Positions 32,024 through 40,987 of a stretch of 64,000 nucleotides of DNA are shown in pieces. The stretch is from Arthrobacter gengyunqii (GTDB taxonomy: Bacteria; Actinomycetota; Actinomycetes; Actinomycetales; Micrococcaceae). The DNA is taken from the NCBI RefSeq assembly GCF_023022985.1, contig NZ_CP095461.1, positions 1,674,001 to 1,738,000 on the forward strand, read 5' to 3'. The notes below the pieces were generated by a model. The model saw only the letters and a list, made by a program, of their open reading frames with translations. It ran no database searches and was not told the DNA's origin. Position 1 is the first letter of the stretch. Each line of letters begins with the position of its first letter. The position numbers were made by a program, and so were the translations under genes.

Positions 32024-33397
32024 ATGGTTCATGGTTCAACATCTGTTGCCGGCGATCCGCACGGACCGCGGCCACGGTTCCGCGTCTCCCGGGAGGATCT
32101 GCGGGCGTCCCTCTGGTTCTGGCCCAGTTGCGCCTCGCTGGCGGCCCTGGTCCTTACCCTTCTGCTGATGCCGGTGCGCCCGGGCGATGACGTGGCCTGG
32201 GCGCGGTGGATCTGGCCCGCCGACGTCGACGCCGCGTCCAGCCTGCTGCAGACCGTCGCCACCAGCGTGATGACGGCCGCGACCGTCACCTTTTCCCTGA
32301 CGGTGGTGGCGCTCCAGCTGGCCTCGCAGCAGTTCTCGCCCCGGCTGCTCAGGGAATTCGCCCGCGACGCGCTCACCCAGACCGTGCTGGGCGTGCTGCT
32401 GGGGACGTTCCTGGTTAGCATCACCGGCCTGCACGGGATGGATGCCAACCGGCCTGTGCCGGTGCTGGTGGTTGGCCTGGTGTATGCGCTGGGGATTGCT
32501 TCCGGGATTGTGCTGCTGCTGTTTATCGGGCACATTGCCCGGTCCCTGCGGGTGGACACCATGATGCGCACCGCCCACCAGGACTGCCTGGCGGTCCTTC
32601 GGGATACCTATCCGGCGTCCGAAACAGGTGAAGTGCAGGAGTTTGACCAGCCTGCGGGAGGCACACTTGTTCCCGGCGGGCGCAGCGGGATCATCCAGAG
32701 GATCGACCAGCAGCCGCTGATGAAAGTCCTGAAGGATCGGAGGCTGGCCATGCGGATCATGGTTCAGCCGGGTGACCACGTTACGGTTGGCTCCCCGGTG
32801 GCACGGGTCTGGGCCGACGACGGCGGGGCGGTGCCGCTGAGTGCCGTGCAGAAGTCCCTGGCAGAGGCCCTGGACATCGGCTACGAGCGTACGCCGGAAC
32901 AGGATGCCGCCCTGGGCCTGCGGCAACTGACCGACATAGCCGTGAAGGCCATTTCGCCCAGTATCAATGACCCCATCACCGCGGCCCACGCCACCGGGTA
33001 CTGCGCAGACCTGCTGGTGGATCTGCAGCGGCGCCGGCTGGGTCCCGAGGCCCACCGGGATGAGAACGGCGTGCTCCGTCTGGTGACCACGGGCCGGGAC
33101 TACCGGTATTTTCTGGACCTTGTCTGCGGACCGATCCGCCGTTTCGCCCATTCGGAGCCCCTTGTGCTCACCGCGGTGCTGCGGCTCCTGCGCGACTGTG
33201 CCGCCACCGCCGTCAACGAATCGCAGCGCGAAGAAATCCACCGACAGAATGCCCTGGTGCTCGAGACCCCGCACGACCGGATGGTGGCGGCTGACGGCGA
33301 GGAGATCGGTGACATGGGACGCCGGGTGGAGGAAGCGCTCAGAGGGAACCTGGAGGCGGCCTTCGCCGACCGGGCGGGAGAGACCCGCTCGGTGTAG
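32024..33397 (+). CDS. DUF2254 family membrane protein
   Basis: A 457-aa membrane protein. Four helices lie in the first 165 residues, with SVMTAATVTFSLTVVALQLASQQFSPRLLREFARD, the DUF2254 hallmark, between them (in part). The soluble remainder includes QPGDHVTVGSPVARVW and QLTDIAVKAISPSINDPITA, the second signature. The function of the family is not established. The start ATG at 32024 follows GAGGGG by about six bases; an in-frame start at 31958 exists but lacks a site. It converges with the saccharopine dehydrogenase-like gene. Confidence 0.9.
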   Translation: MVHGSTSVAGDPHGPRPRFRVSREDLRASLWFWPSCASLAALVLTLLLMPVRPGDDVAWARWIWPADVDAASSLLQTVATSVMTAATVTFSLTVVALQLASQQFSPRLLREFARDALTQTVLGVLLGTFLVSITGLHGMDANRPVPVLVVGLVYALGIASGIVLLLFIGHIARSLRVDTMMRTAHQDCLAVLRDTYPASETGEVQEFDQPAGGTLVPGGRSGIIQRIDQQPLMKVLKDRRLAMRIMVQPGDHVTVGSPVARVWADDGGAVPLSAVQKSLAEALDIGYERTPEQDAALGLRQLTDIAVKAISPSINDPITAAHATGYCADLLVDLQRRRLGPEAHRDENGVLRLVTTGRDYRYFLDLVCGPIRRFAHSEPLVLTAVLRLLRDCAATAVNESQREEIHRQNALVLETPHDRMVAADGEEIGDMGRRVEEALRGNLEAAFADRAGETRSV

Positions 33398-33452
33398 CCG
33401 CGTGCTCAGGGAGGTCCAGGTTCAGCAGAAACCCAAGGTGGCCAGCGGAGCC

Positions 33453-34574
33453 CTAGGCTCGGCGCCTGTCCACAGGCACCAGACCGACGTCGGCGCATCC
33501 CCGTGCCAGGCCCTCGATGCCGAAGGCGCTGAGGGGACTGGCCACACCCGGGGTCAGGTCCTGACGGTCGCGCAGCTGTTCAGCTCCCCAGGCAATCAGC
33601 TCGCCGGTCAGCGTGTACACATTGGGGCCCGTGAGCTGTACGGCGGACAGCAGTTCCCCGTCCGTTCCCGTCACGGTGGCCACCACCTGTGTACGGGTTT
33701 TTGCCCGCCTGGCACTGTCCGGTCCACCCGGTTTCCCGGCGATCGGTGCCGTCAGTTTTTCCATGATGCGGCGGCCCCGGGCGGACTGCGCAATGGCAGG
33801 GGAGGCTGCGGACATCAGGCTTATGGCCCGGCTGAACGGGGAAAACCAGCCGTTGTAAACCGATACGCTGTCCAGTTGGGGAAACGCATCGGGCAGGAAA
33901 AGAACTTCCGTGCCCGGGACCAGCAATCCCGTTTTATGTCCCCGGCGCGTTTCAATCACCGGAAAAGTATGGACGTCTGCCGCCGTCCGCACTTCGACCA
34001 TGCGTCCGTTCACGAAGCGCACCGCCGGCAGGAACAGTCCGTCGCGCAGCGTGCTGCGGGTGCCGTAGCTCAGTCCAGGACGCAGCGATCCCGAAGTGAA
34101 GTATCCGACGTCGAGCTTCCGTCCGGCGTCCCCCGCCTGCTGCGCTGCCAGGGCGCCGGCAAGGATTCCCGGGACATAGTCATACCCGAAGGCAGGCACC
34201 AGCACTGCGCCGGTTTTCTCCGCCTGCTGCCCGAACCGGTCCTGCAGCGTGCGGACAAATCCCACCTCTCCCGTGGTGTCGATGTAGCGGGCGCCGGCCT
34301 GCACAGCCGCTTCGGCAACCCCCAGGCCGAACCGCTCGAAGGGGCCCACAGTACTGATCAGCACATCGCCTTGTTCCAGCAGCCGGCGGATGCTGCCCGC
34401 GTCGCCTGCGTCTGCAGCAGCGAAGTCCAAGCCGGCGTGTTTCCGGGCCAACCCGGAAAGTGCGGCGGTATTGCGCCCGGCCAGAAGCGGACGCATACCC
34501 CGTCGCAGCAGTGCGTCCAGCACCAGGCCGCCGGTATAACCCGTGGCGCCGAACAGGACGATGCGCCCGCTCAT
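33453..34574 (-). CDS. Saccharopine dehydrogenase-like NAD(P)-binding protein
   Basis: A 373-aa Rossmann protein of the saccharopine dehydrogenase/trans-acting enoyl reductase group. GATGYTGGLVLDALLRRG is the nucleotide-binding loop at residues 9-26, followed by RPLLAGRN, STVGPFERFG near 95, YIDTTGEVGFVR near 118 and VPAFGYDYVPG near 148. In mycobacteria relatives act in lipid biosynthesis; here no partner gene suggests a pathway. The C-terminus resembles TGPNVYTLTGELIAWGAEQL, typical of the family. It is divergent from the MerR gene with about 210 bases between them. Confidence 0.88.
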   Translation of the reverse strand: MSGRIVLFGATGYTGGLVLDALLRRGMRPLLAGRNTAALSGLARKHAGLDFAAADAGDAGSIRRLLEQGDVLISTVGPFERFGLGVAEAAVQAGARYIDTTGEVGFVRTLQDRFGQQAEKTGAVLVPAFGYDYVPGILAGALAAQQAGDAGRKLDVGYFTSGSLRPGLSYGTRSTLRDGLFLPAVRFVNGRMVEVRTAADVHTFPVIETRRGHKTGLLVPGTEVLFLPDAFPQLDSVSVYNGWFSPFSRAISLMSAASPAIAQSARGRRIMEKLTAPIAGKPGGPDSARRAKTRTQVVATVTGTDGELLSAVQLTGPNVYTLTGELIAWGAEQLRDRQDLTPGVASPLSAFGIEGLARGCADVGLVPVDRRRA

Positions 34575-34746
34575 GATGCGGGCTGCGAAGTTGGGAGGGC
34601 AGGGACCTCTGGAATCGTCATGCCGCCAAGCATACGCAGCCGACGTTTCAGCGGGACCCTGGCTCGGCCGACTGCCGGTATGCCAGAACCGCCAGTAGCC
34701 GCCAGTGCCCGCCGGTGGTCGGCCGAAGGCGGCTCACAGGCGATAC

Positions 34747-34774
34747 TTGACCCTGACACAGTGGCAGACGGGAG
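34747..34774 (+). promoter_or_regulatory. MerR-type operator
   Basis: TTGACC (34747-34752) is followed directly by CTGACAC-A-GTGGCAG (34753-34767), an inverted repeat with one mismatch, and GGGAG before the start at 34784. A repeat placed right after the -35 element is the usual MerR arrangement, consistent with autoregulation. Confidence 0.55.
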
Positions 34775-34783
34775 AACTGAAAC

Positions 34784-35587
34784 ATGTTATCCATCGGAGC
34801 GTTCGCGCAAATCGGCCAAGTGACCCACCGCATGCTGCGGCACTGGGACACAGCCGGGCTGCTCGTGCCCGCCCACGTGGATGAGTTCAGCGGGTACCGC
34901 TCCTACGATCCGGCAGAGCTGGAACAGCTGCACCGGATTGTCGCCCTTCGCCAGCTCGGCTTCGGTCTGGAGGACATCTCCTCCATCCTCGACGCCGGTG
35001 TCGACGCTGGCCGGATAGCGGATATGCTCCGCATCCGGCGAGCCGAGGTGGAACGCGAGCAGCGGACGGCCTCTGCCCGGCTCGTCGACGTCGAGCGCAG
35101 GCTCCACCTCATTGAAAAGGAACGTGCCATGTCACAGATCGAGATCGTTCAGAAATCCCTGCCCGCCGTCCGCCTGGCAGCCCGCGCTGCCGTGGTTGCC
35201 GAACAGCCGGAGGTGGCCGGCGTCGTCGGCCCGCTTTTTGATGCGGTCGGGGAGGTGCTGACCTCTGCCGGGGTCTCCCTGGACCAGCCGATTGCCCAGT
35301 ATGAGACGGGCGATAACGGCCTGCGCATCGTTGCCGGGTATGCCATCACCGCGGCCGTGCCCGACGGCGTGGAGGTGGTGGATTTGCCATGGGTGCCGGT
35401 CGCCATCTGCGGTGTGCATCTTGGCGCCATGGACCGGATCCAAGAAAGCTGGCAGTCCGTCCACACCGAAATGATGGCCCGCGGCTTCGCTCCGTCCGGT
35501 CCGTGCCGCGAGGTCTACGTCCGCGCTGTGTCCGATGACCAATCGGACTGGGTGACTGAGTTGCAGCAGCCGGTCGTCGGAGCCTAG
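34784..35587 (+). CDS. MerR family regulator with GyrI-like effector domain
   Basis: A 267-aa regulator. Residues 1-70 form the MerR winged HTH (SIGAFAQIGQVTHRMLRHWDTAGLL, then YRSYDPAELEQLHRIVALRQLGFGLEDI in part), residues 75-110 a helix for dimerisation, and residues 120-265 a GyrI/effector-binding domain (SLPAVRLAARAAVV ... IVAGYAI ... YVRAVSDDQSDWVTELQQPV). This BmrR-like architecture senses hydrophobic cationic drugs. No efflux gene is adjacent, so the target is unknown. It converges with the SDR gene. Confidence 0.9.
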   Translation: MLSIGAFAQIGQVTHRMLRHWDTAGLLVPAHVDEFSGYRSYDPAELEQLHRIVALRQLGFGLEDISSILDAGVDAGRIADMLRIRRAEVEREQRTASARLVDVERRLHLIEKERAMSQIEIVQKSLPAVRLAARAAVVAEQPEVAGVVGPLFDAVGEVLTSAGVSLDQPIAQYETGDNGLRIVAGYAITAAVPDGVEVVDLPWVPVAICGVHLGAMDRIQESWQSVHTEMMARGFAPSGPCREVYVRAVSDDQSDWVTELQQPVVGA

Positions 35588-35615
35588 GCAGCACCGCCTG
35601 CTGAACGTGGAGCGG

Positions 35616-36368
35616 TCAGACGTTGTAGATCTTCCCGGCCGTAATTCCGCCGTCCACGACAAACTCGGCTCCGGTGCAGAAGCTGGATTCGTCGCTGGCG
35701 AGGAACACGACCACGCTGGTGACTTCCTCGGGAGCAGCCGGGCGGGTCAGCGTGGTTTCGGTGAAGTCGATCGGCTTCTGCTCGCCCATCACCGCCGTCA
35801 TCGGGGTCTGGATCGATCCTGGGTGGACCGAGTTGACCCGGACGCGGGAGCCGGCCAGCTCCATGGCGGCCGACTTGGTGAGGCCCCGAACGCCGAACTT
35901 CGACGCCGTGTATCCGTGCATGCCGGCAATGCCTTCCAATCCGGCGGTGGAGGAAATGTTGATGATGGATGACGGAGCGGAAGCCTTCAACGCCTCTACT
36001 GACGCCGTTATGCCCAGGAACGGCCCGGTGAGATTAATGTCCAGGACCCGCTGCCAGCGCTCCGCCGGATACTGGCCGAGCGCCCCGCCGTCCAGGATGC
36101 CGGCATTGTTCACAAGGACATTGAGCCGGCCGAAGGCTTCCAAAGTGGCGGCGACGGCAGTGGCCCAGTCCTCGGCGCTGGTGACGTTCAAATGGATGTA
36201 GCGGGCTGCATCGCCCAGTTCCGCGGCCAGTGCGGTCCCGGCGTCGTCGTTGATATCCGCAATCATGACCTTGGCGCCCTCGCGCACGAAAGCGCGGGCG
36301 TGCGAGGCGCCCATGCCGCTTGCGGCTCCGGTGATGAGGGCAACTTTGTCTTTGAGGCGATCGCTCAT
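35616..36368 (-). CDS. SDR family oxidoreductase, hydroxysteroid dehydrogenase-like
   Basis: A 250-aa classical SDR using NAD(H) or NADP(H). TGAASGMG is near residue 14, VMIADINDD gives Asp at the end of strand 2 (favouring NAD), NNAG is near 90, the catalytic Ser is in NISSTAG, and YTASK near 155 holds Tyr and Lys. VNSVHPGSIQTPM and SSFCTGAEFVVDGG complete the pattern. The sequence is close to 3-alpha/20-beta-hydroxysteroid or cyclopentanol dehydrogenases. The start at 36368 follows AAGGA by seven bases. Confidence 0.92.
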   Translation of the reverse strand: MSDRLKDKVALITGAASGMGASHARAFVREGAKVMIADINDDAGTALAAELGDAARYIHLNVTSAEDWATAVAATLEAFGRLNVLVNNAGILDGGALGQYPAERWQRVLDINLTGPFLGITASVEALKASAPSSIINISSTAGLEGIAGMHGYTASKFGVRGLTKSAAMELAGSRVRVNSVHPGSIQTPMTAVMGEQKPIDFTETTLTRPAAPEEVTSVVVFLASDESSFCTGAEFVVDGGITAGKIYNV

Positions 36369-36408
36369 GTTGGCATCCTTCGCGTATTGGGGAACCAACT
36401 GAGCCGGG

Positions 36409-36600
36409 TCAGTCGGGCCGAACAGCAGTAAGGGAGAACGGATGGCCTGCGGGATCGAGGAGCACCCGCCACTGTTCGGGAGCCGGCCGATGTTCAGCGG
36501 GCTTTGCGCCCAACACTACTGCTGCGTCGGTTGCTGCGTCCACGTCTTCCACTGCGATATCAAGATGCATCTGCCGGCGCTGGACTCGGGTATCTGCCGT
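36409..36600 (-). pseudogene. Truncated VOC protein (C-terminal half only)
   Basis: About 55-60 residues match the second half of a VOC protein: QMHLDIAVEDVDAATDAAVV, LGAKPAEHR, and WRVLLDPAGHPFSLTAV. The equivalent in the complete VOC gene at 23.3 kb is QQVHIDVDVDDLDEAEAAVL and FRVFLDPAGHPFCL. Upstream bases in all frames lack the first half (no CPDP...FY or QxVxxYxxPxWP motif). A start at 36570 would give only 53 residues, too short to fold as a module. It is read as a decayed gene. Confidence 0.65.
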
Positions 36601-36882
36601 TGAACACGCTGTGCCAAGTGGGACTGATGGCCTGTTCACCAGAGCGTGGTGGCCGGCATCAGCCGGACTTCTGATGCCTGGGCGGCTAAAGACTTTCGGC
36701 CCAGAACGTTGATGTGGACGTTCCGACCCTCCCGCGGGAGGTCTCCCGCTTGTAACGTCGAAAGAGCGTAAACGGCCCACGACGGCGCCCGCGGATGGCG
36801 TTCACCCCGTTTCCAAGGTCCCCTTTACGGGCCACCACATTCCGGGACACGGAACACTCCGGGACTCCACCAGGGAGCAGCA

Positions 36883-37284
36883 ATGAGACTGGAACCACGG
36901 CAGCCGAGCATCAAAGGGCCGCCCGATATGTTCACCGGCGACGTTTGGTTCGAAGTCATCGCCGCACCCCAACCCGCGCCGTCGCGCATGCGGGTGAATT
37001 CCGTCCACTTCGCCCCCGGAGCCCGGACCGCCTGGCATGTGCACGCCGTCGGACAGACCGTGCACGTGACCGAGGGCTACGGCCTGATCCAGTCACGCGG
37101 CGGCGAGGTGATTCGGATGCGCCCCGGCGACACCGTCTACACCCCGCCGGGGGAGTGGCACTGGCACGGCGCCGCTCCCGACACTCTTATGACGCATCTG
37201 GCCATGTGGGAGGCGCCGGAGGAAGGCGCCGAATCGGAATGGGGAGACCTGGTCACCGACGAGGAATACGGCTCCCGCACGTAA
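36883..37284 (+). CDS. Cupin-domain protein
   Basis: A 133-aa single-domain cupin. Motif 1 is APGARTAWHVHAVGQTVHVTEG around residues 44-65 with His at 52 and 54 and Gln58, and motif 2 is RPGDTVYTPPGEWHWHGA near 87-104. These supply metal ligands as in quercetin dioxygenase-like or YhhW/RmlC small cupins. The subgroup is often found next to aldo/keto reductases and carboxymuconolactone decarboxylases; here it lies 33 bases upstream of an aldo/keto reductase gene and is likely co-transcribed with it. The start follows GGGAG by five bases. Confidence 0.88.
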   Translation: MRLEPRQPSIKGPPDMFTGDVWFEVIAAPQPAPSRMRVNSVHFAPGARTAWHVHAVGQTVHVTEGYGLIQSRGGEVIRMRPGDTVYTPPGEWHWHGAAPDTLMTHLAMWEAPEEGAESEWGDLVTDEEYGSRT

Positions 37285-37317
37285 ACGGCAGGAACGCTGC
37301 CACTGAAAGGAAACCCG

Positions 37318-38163
37318 ATGGAATACGTCACCCTGAACAATGACGTGATTATGCCGATCCTTGGCTTCGGTGTGTACCAAATCCCGCCGGACAAGACCGA
37401 AGCGGCGGTGACCAATGCCCTCAATGCCGGCTACCGCTCACTGGACACGGCTGCCGCCTACCAAAACGAGGACGCCGTGGGACGCGCAGTGCGGAAGAGC
37501 GGCATCCCGCGCAACGAACTGTTCATCACCACCAAACTGTGGATCCAGGACAACGGCGAAGCCACCACAATGCAGGCCTTCGAAACCTCGCTGCGCAACC
37601 TGGGCATGGAATATGTTGACCTCTATCTGATCCACCAGCCGTTCGGCGACGTCTACGGCGAATGGCGGACCATGGAAGAGATTTTCAACGACGGAGGTGC
37701 CCGGGCCATCGGCGTCTCCAACTTCGGGCCGGACCGGCTGCTGGACCTGATCCTCCACAACAACGTCACTCCGGCCGTGAACCAGATCGAAACAAACCCG
37801 TTCTTCCAGCGGGCGGTGGAGAACGAGCTGATGCATACGCACGGCGTCCAACATGAATCCTGGGCCCCGTTCGCGGAGGGGAAGAACAACCTCTTCGAGA
37901 ACTCGACGCTTGCCGCCATCAGCTCCCAGCACGGGAAGTCCGTTGCACAGGTGGTGCTGCGCTGGCTGATCCAGCGCGAGATTGTGGTGATCCCCAAAAC
38001 TGTGCAGGCAGACCGGATGGCAGCGAATATGGACGTGTTCGATTTTGAACTGAGTCCTCAGGAAATGGCTGCCATCGCGGACCTCGATACGGGGAAGACC
38101 CAGTTCTTCGACCACAGCGACCCGGAGGCCGTCAGCCAGCTCAGCGGCGTGAAGATGGAGTAA
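37318..38163 (+). CDS. Aldo/keto reductase (2,5-diketo-D-gluconate reductase-like)
   Basis: A 281-aa NADPH-dependent reductase. GFGVYQIPP opens the barrel, [18 protein letters not shown] (residues 38-55) holds the catalytic Asp and Tyr, LFITTKLW contributes the Lys, and [13 protein letters not shown] the His. [11 protein letters not shown] and [22 protein letters not shown] finish the cofactor site. This is the standard AKR5-type family. It follows the cupin gene by 33 bases, and its 3' end overlaps the convergent esterase gene by 23 bases. Confidence 0.93.
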   Translation: MEYVTLNNDVIMPILGFGVYQIPPDKTEAAVTNALNAGYRSLDTAAAYQNEDAVGRAVRKSGIPRNELFITTKLWIQDNGEATTMQAFETSLRNLGMEYVDLYLIHQPFGDVYGEWRTMEEIFNDGGARAIGVSNFGPDRLLDLILHNNVTPAVNQIETNPFFQRAVENELMHTHGVQHESWAPFAEGKNNLFENSTLAAISSQHGKSVAQVVLRWLIQREIVVIPKTVQADRMAANMDVFDFELSPQEMAAIADLDTGKTQFFDHSDPEAVSQLSGVKME

Positions 38164-39112
38164 TCCCTGCCAGCGCAATCCGCAGCTCGCTGCAAAGTTC
38201 CGCCAGGGCCTGCGGGGTGCTGCGGCAGAGCCGGGGAAACGCCAGATACCCGTGCGGCATCCCCACATAGGTGGTGACACGGACCGGAACGCCGGCGGCG
38301 CGCAGAGCTTCGGCGTAGCGCAGCCCGTCGTCACGGATCGGATCATGCTCAGCGACCTGGATCAGCGCCGGCGGCAGCCCGCTGTGGTCTGTGGCAAGGA
38401 GTGGCGAGGCGTAGGGATCGCTGCGGTCGCCGTCGTCGGGCACGTAGTGGCTGCGGAACGCGAGGACATCCTTCTTGGTGAGCACCGGCGCATCCGCGTT
38501 TTCTTCCAGCGAGGCACTGCCCAGGGTCAGATCGGTGGCGGGATAGATCAGACCCTGAAAAGTGATCGGCGGCCCCGACCTGTCCCGGGCCATCAGTGTC
38601 AGGACAGCGGCGAGATTTCCCCCGGCGCTGTCCCCGACTACGGCGATCCGGCTTGCATCCGCCTGCCACTGCGGCGCACGGGCGGCCACATCCACCAGGG
38701 CCGCATAACAATCCTCGGCAGCAGCGGGCCAGGGGTGAGTGGGGGCCAGTCGGTAATCAAGGGAGACGACGACGGCGCCGGCCCCCTTCGCGATGTTGCT
38801 GCCCAGCCAGTCGTAGGTGTTCAGGGTTCCGCTGGTCCAGCCGCCGCCGTGAATGAGGACCACCAGCGGCAGCGGGCCCCTGGCGCCGTGCGGGCGGTAA
38901 ATCCGCACCGGGATCCGGCCCTCGGCTCCCATGGCCGCGTCGTCGGTGACGTCAACGCCCGCTGCGAGACCGCCCAGCACCCAGTCCAGCACCGGATTGT
39001 GTTCAACGCTGCGCTGCTGATCTGCGAGGATCTGCTCCTCGCTTTTTCCGGACACTGAAATCCTCCCCAGCACCCGTCCCATCAGCCGCACCCGCAAATC
39101 AAGCTTCGCCAT
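38141..39112 (-). CDS. Alpha/beta hydrolase (acetyl esterase, HSL family)
   Basis: A 323-aa esterase. HGGGWTSG near residue 90 is the oxyanion-hole motif of the hormone-sensitive lipase family, GDSAGGN near 157 holds the nucleophile, [20 protein letters not shown] supplies the acid and MPHGY near 300 the His. It would hydrolyse short acyl esters in the cytoplasm. Its 3' end overlaps that of the aldo/keto reductase by 23 bases on the other strand. No regulator is close by. Confidence 0.92.
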   Translation of the reverse strand: MAKLDLRVRLMGRVLGRISVSGKSEEQILADQQRSVEHNPVLDWVLGGLAAGVDVTDDAAMGAEGRIPVRIYRPHGARGPLPLVVLIHGGGWTSGTLNTYDWLGSNIAKGAGAVVVSLDYRLAPTHPWPAAAEDCYAALVDVAARAPQWQADASRIAVVGDSAGGNLAAVLTLMARDRSGPPITFQGLIYPATDLTLGSASLEENADAPVLTKKDVLAFRSHYVPDDGDRSDPYASPLLATDHSGLPPALIQVAEHDPIRDDGLRYAEALRAAGVPVRVTTYVGMPHGYLAFPRLCRSTPQALAELCSELRIALAGITPSSRR

Positions 39113-39171
39113 GCCCGCGCCTTTCCTGAAGTTGGCAACCGGTCCGGTTGCGACTGGCTTGAATATACAGA

Positions 39172-39825
39172 TCAGGCCCGGGGTTCGGGTATCCCCAGAT
39201 GGCCTGTGAGGTTCAGGTCCAAAACCCGCCGGTCGTGATAGAAATTGTCTTCGTTCAGATGCGTAATGCTGCCGGGGGACAGCCGGAACTTCACGTAGCC
39301 GGCTGCGGTGAGGGGGAGCCTAATCCAGGCGGCAATGAGGTAAGTGGCTGAACCGCCGTGGGTCACAACAATGGTGTCCCGGGCCCCGGCGGCGAGAATC
39401 CGGTCCAGGGCCGAGTAGACGCGCCCCGCCCACACATGTCGCGTCTCGGACCCTTCCACACCGTCCTGGTGCTGCATGCGGTTCCCCTGAGCTGGCGGGG
39501 GAAGGTGGGAGACGGAACCAGCCGGCGTCCCTTCGGCCGCTCCGTAGGACTGTTCACGAAGGTCCGGGTCGAAGATGATCTCCAAGTCCAGCAGTCCGCT
39601 GATGGTTTCCGCCGTCTGCCGTGTCCGGCGGAGATCCGAGCTGAAGAGCATCGTCCCGCCGTTGTCGCCGGGCAGGTAATCGGGCAGGAGGTTCCGCAGC
39701 GAGGCCGCTACCCGGCGGGCATCCTCCACACCCCGTGGAGTCAGCGTGGAGTCATGCCAGCCGCCAACAATGTTCTCGACGTGGTGCGTCGCCTCCGGAT
39801 GGGTAACGATGTACACGTTGCGCAT
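39172..39825 (-). CDS. Histidine phosphatase family protein with THPE in place of RHGE
   Basis: A 217-aa protein with the histidine phosphatase fold: VTHPEATHHVENIVGGWHDSTLTPRG at the start, SSDLRRTRQTAETI near 58, LREQSYGAAEG near 88 and IVVTHGGSATYLIAAW near 158 with the second catalytic His. The usual LxRHGE motif is VTHPE here, so the first His remains but the preceding Arg is Thr and Gly is Pro. The start chosen is the ATG at 39825 where homology begins; the frame extends further. It is followed closely by the small gene on the same strand upstream (39831). Confidence 0.85.
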   Translation of the reverse strand: MRNVYIVTHPEATHHVENIVGGWHDSTLTPRGVEDARRVAASLRNLLPDYLPGDNGGTMLFSSDLRRTRQTAETISGLLDLEIIFDPDLREQSYGAAEGTPAGSVSHLPPPAQGNRMQHQDGVEGSETRHVWAGRVYSALDRILAAGARDTIVVTHGGSATYLIAAWIRLPLTAAGYVKFRLSPGSITHLNEDNFYHDRRVLDLNLTGHLGIPEPRA

Positions 39826-39830
39826 CGTGC

Positions 39831-40061
39831 TCAGGCTGACTTGGCACACGAGGCGCACAGGCGCCGGTGTGACACGTCCTCCGCCCGTGCAACCAGCAGC
39901 GACGGGCCCTTGTACTCCCACGTGCGGTGCACAATTTGGCACCAGCCCGTGTGGAAGACGGATCCTGTCTCCGTGTAGAACACCTCACCCTCTTTTCGGG
40001 CCGGTGGCGGTACCAGGTAGGTGCCGGGTGGTCGTCCTGCAGACAGTTCATTTTTCCCCAT
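39831..40061 (-). CDS. Small conserved protein with a Cys-x2-Cys end
   Basis: A 76-aa protein: MGKNELSAGRPPGTYLVPPP, GEVFYTETGSVFHTGWCQIV, HRTWEYKGPSLLVARAEDV, HRRLCASCAKSA. The single Cys and His in the middle plus CxxC at the end look like a small zinc site, and the HxxWC...RRLCxxC layout resembles the zinc part of Ada-like knuckles. I do not know the family name. It lies five bases upstream of the phosphatase gene and is probably co-transcribed. The start ATG at 40061 is a judgement; the frame runs further without resemblance to anything. Confidence 0.6.
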   Translation of the reverse strand: MGKNELSAGRPPGTYLVPPPARKEGEVFYTETGSVFHTGWCQIVHRTWEYKGPSLLVARAEDVSHRRLCASCAKSA

Positions 40062-40147
40062 GCCCGAACTGTATGTGCCCGCACCGACAGGTCCATTCGA
40101 CACTCCGGAAACGGACTGTTTCGGTGTCCCAGACCGGCGAAAGGCGG

Positions 40148-40363
40148 TTACTCCTCCGGCACAGCCTTGCCCGTCAGGGCATCCCATGCGATACTGCCCA
40201 GCCAGTACGAGGACATGAAGCCGGTCGTAACCACGGCGTCCAGCCCGGCGTCGGGCAGGATGTCCAGCGCCGCTTGCAACACCGCTGCATTCGCAGTTGG
40301 AGAGGGCCGATCCGCCGGCTCCAGGTGAAGGTGCGAAGGGTCCAAGTTTGCGTTCTTGGTCAC
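40148..40363 (-). CDS. Hypothetical small protein
   Basis: A 71-aa frame with a GTG start at 40363: MTKNANLDPSHLHLEPADRP, then a helical ANAAVLQAALDILPDAGLDAV and TTGFMSSYWLGSIAWDALTG. Codon use matches real genes nearby and the amphipathic pattern is plausible, but no family is recognised and no strong ribosome site is visible. It is divergent from luxS. Confidence 0.45.
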   Translation of the reverse strand: MTKNANLDPSHLHLEPADRPSPTANAAVLQAALDILPDAGLDAVVTTGFMSSYWLGSIAWDALTGKAVPEE

Positions 40364-40519
40364 CTTTACGCCGTGCGTCAGCGATATTCAGAAATTTGAG
40401 CAGCTTCACCCTATAGTCTGGCCTGTTGTCCCTACCGCCCACTTCGGCTACCGGGGCCGGGGTGTTCCCGGGCTCGGAGGGGTGGAATGAACCCCCACGA
40501 ACAGAACAGAAGGATGAAG

Positions 40520-40987
40520 ATGGATCAAGAGCGCATGAATGTTGAATCGTTCAACCTCGACCACCGTCTTGTGGCGGCACCCTACGTCCGGGTTGCCGAC
40601 ACAAAGCAGCTTCCGGGCGGTGACGTGATTACCAAGTTTGATGTCCGGTTCACCCAGCCCAATGCGGCCCACCTCGAAATGGACGCCGTGCACTCCCTGG
40701 AGCATCTTTTCGCCGAGCATTCGCGGAACCATTCAGACAAGGTGATTGATTTCTCTCCGATGGGCTGCCAAACGGGCTTCTATCTGATGATGCAGGGTGC
40801 TCCGGCCTTTGATGAGGTTGCTGCTCTGATCGAGGTGACGTTGAACGACGTTCTGCGCGCGGATTCAGTGCCTGCGGCCAATGAGGTTCAGTGCGGCTGG
40901 GGCGCCAACCACTCCCTTGAAGCGGCGCAGGCGGCGGCATCGGGCTTCCTTGCGGAACGCGCCGGCTGGGACGTGGTGTACGCGTGA
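40520..40987 (+). CDS. luxS: S-ribosylhomocysteine lyase
   Basis: A 155-aa metalloenzyme that cleaves S-ribosylhomocysteine to homocysteine and DPD, the precursor of autoinducer-2. [17 protein letters not shown] is the usual start, [10 protein letters not shown] gives metal ligands His58 and His62, SPMGCQTGF holds catalytic Cys83 and [11 protein letters not shown] the third ligand Cys125. The start is the ATG at 40520, six bases after AGAAGGA. An ATG at 40487 is also in frame but lies within a GGGGT/ACCCC hairpin. The next gene, mtnN, makes its substrate and overlaps it by four bases. Confidence 0.96.
   Translation: MDQERMNVESFNLDHRLVAAPYVRVADTKQLPGGDVITKFDVRFTQPNAAHLEMDAVHSLEHLFAEHSRNHSDKVIDFSPMGCQTGFYLMMQGAPAFDEVAALIEVTLNDVLRADSVPAANEVQCGWGANHSLEAAQAAASGFLAERAGWDVVYA

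Noticed and set aside
33120..34823. 567-codon plus-strand frame across the DUF2254 end and saccharopine-like gene
   Set aside because: It starts inside DUF2254 and runs antisense to a gene with intact Rossmann motifs.
40395..40519. SAH or SAM riboswitch before luxS
   Set aside because: The conserved cores were not found; the only structure is a short GGGGT/ACCCC hairpin.
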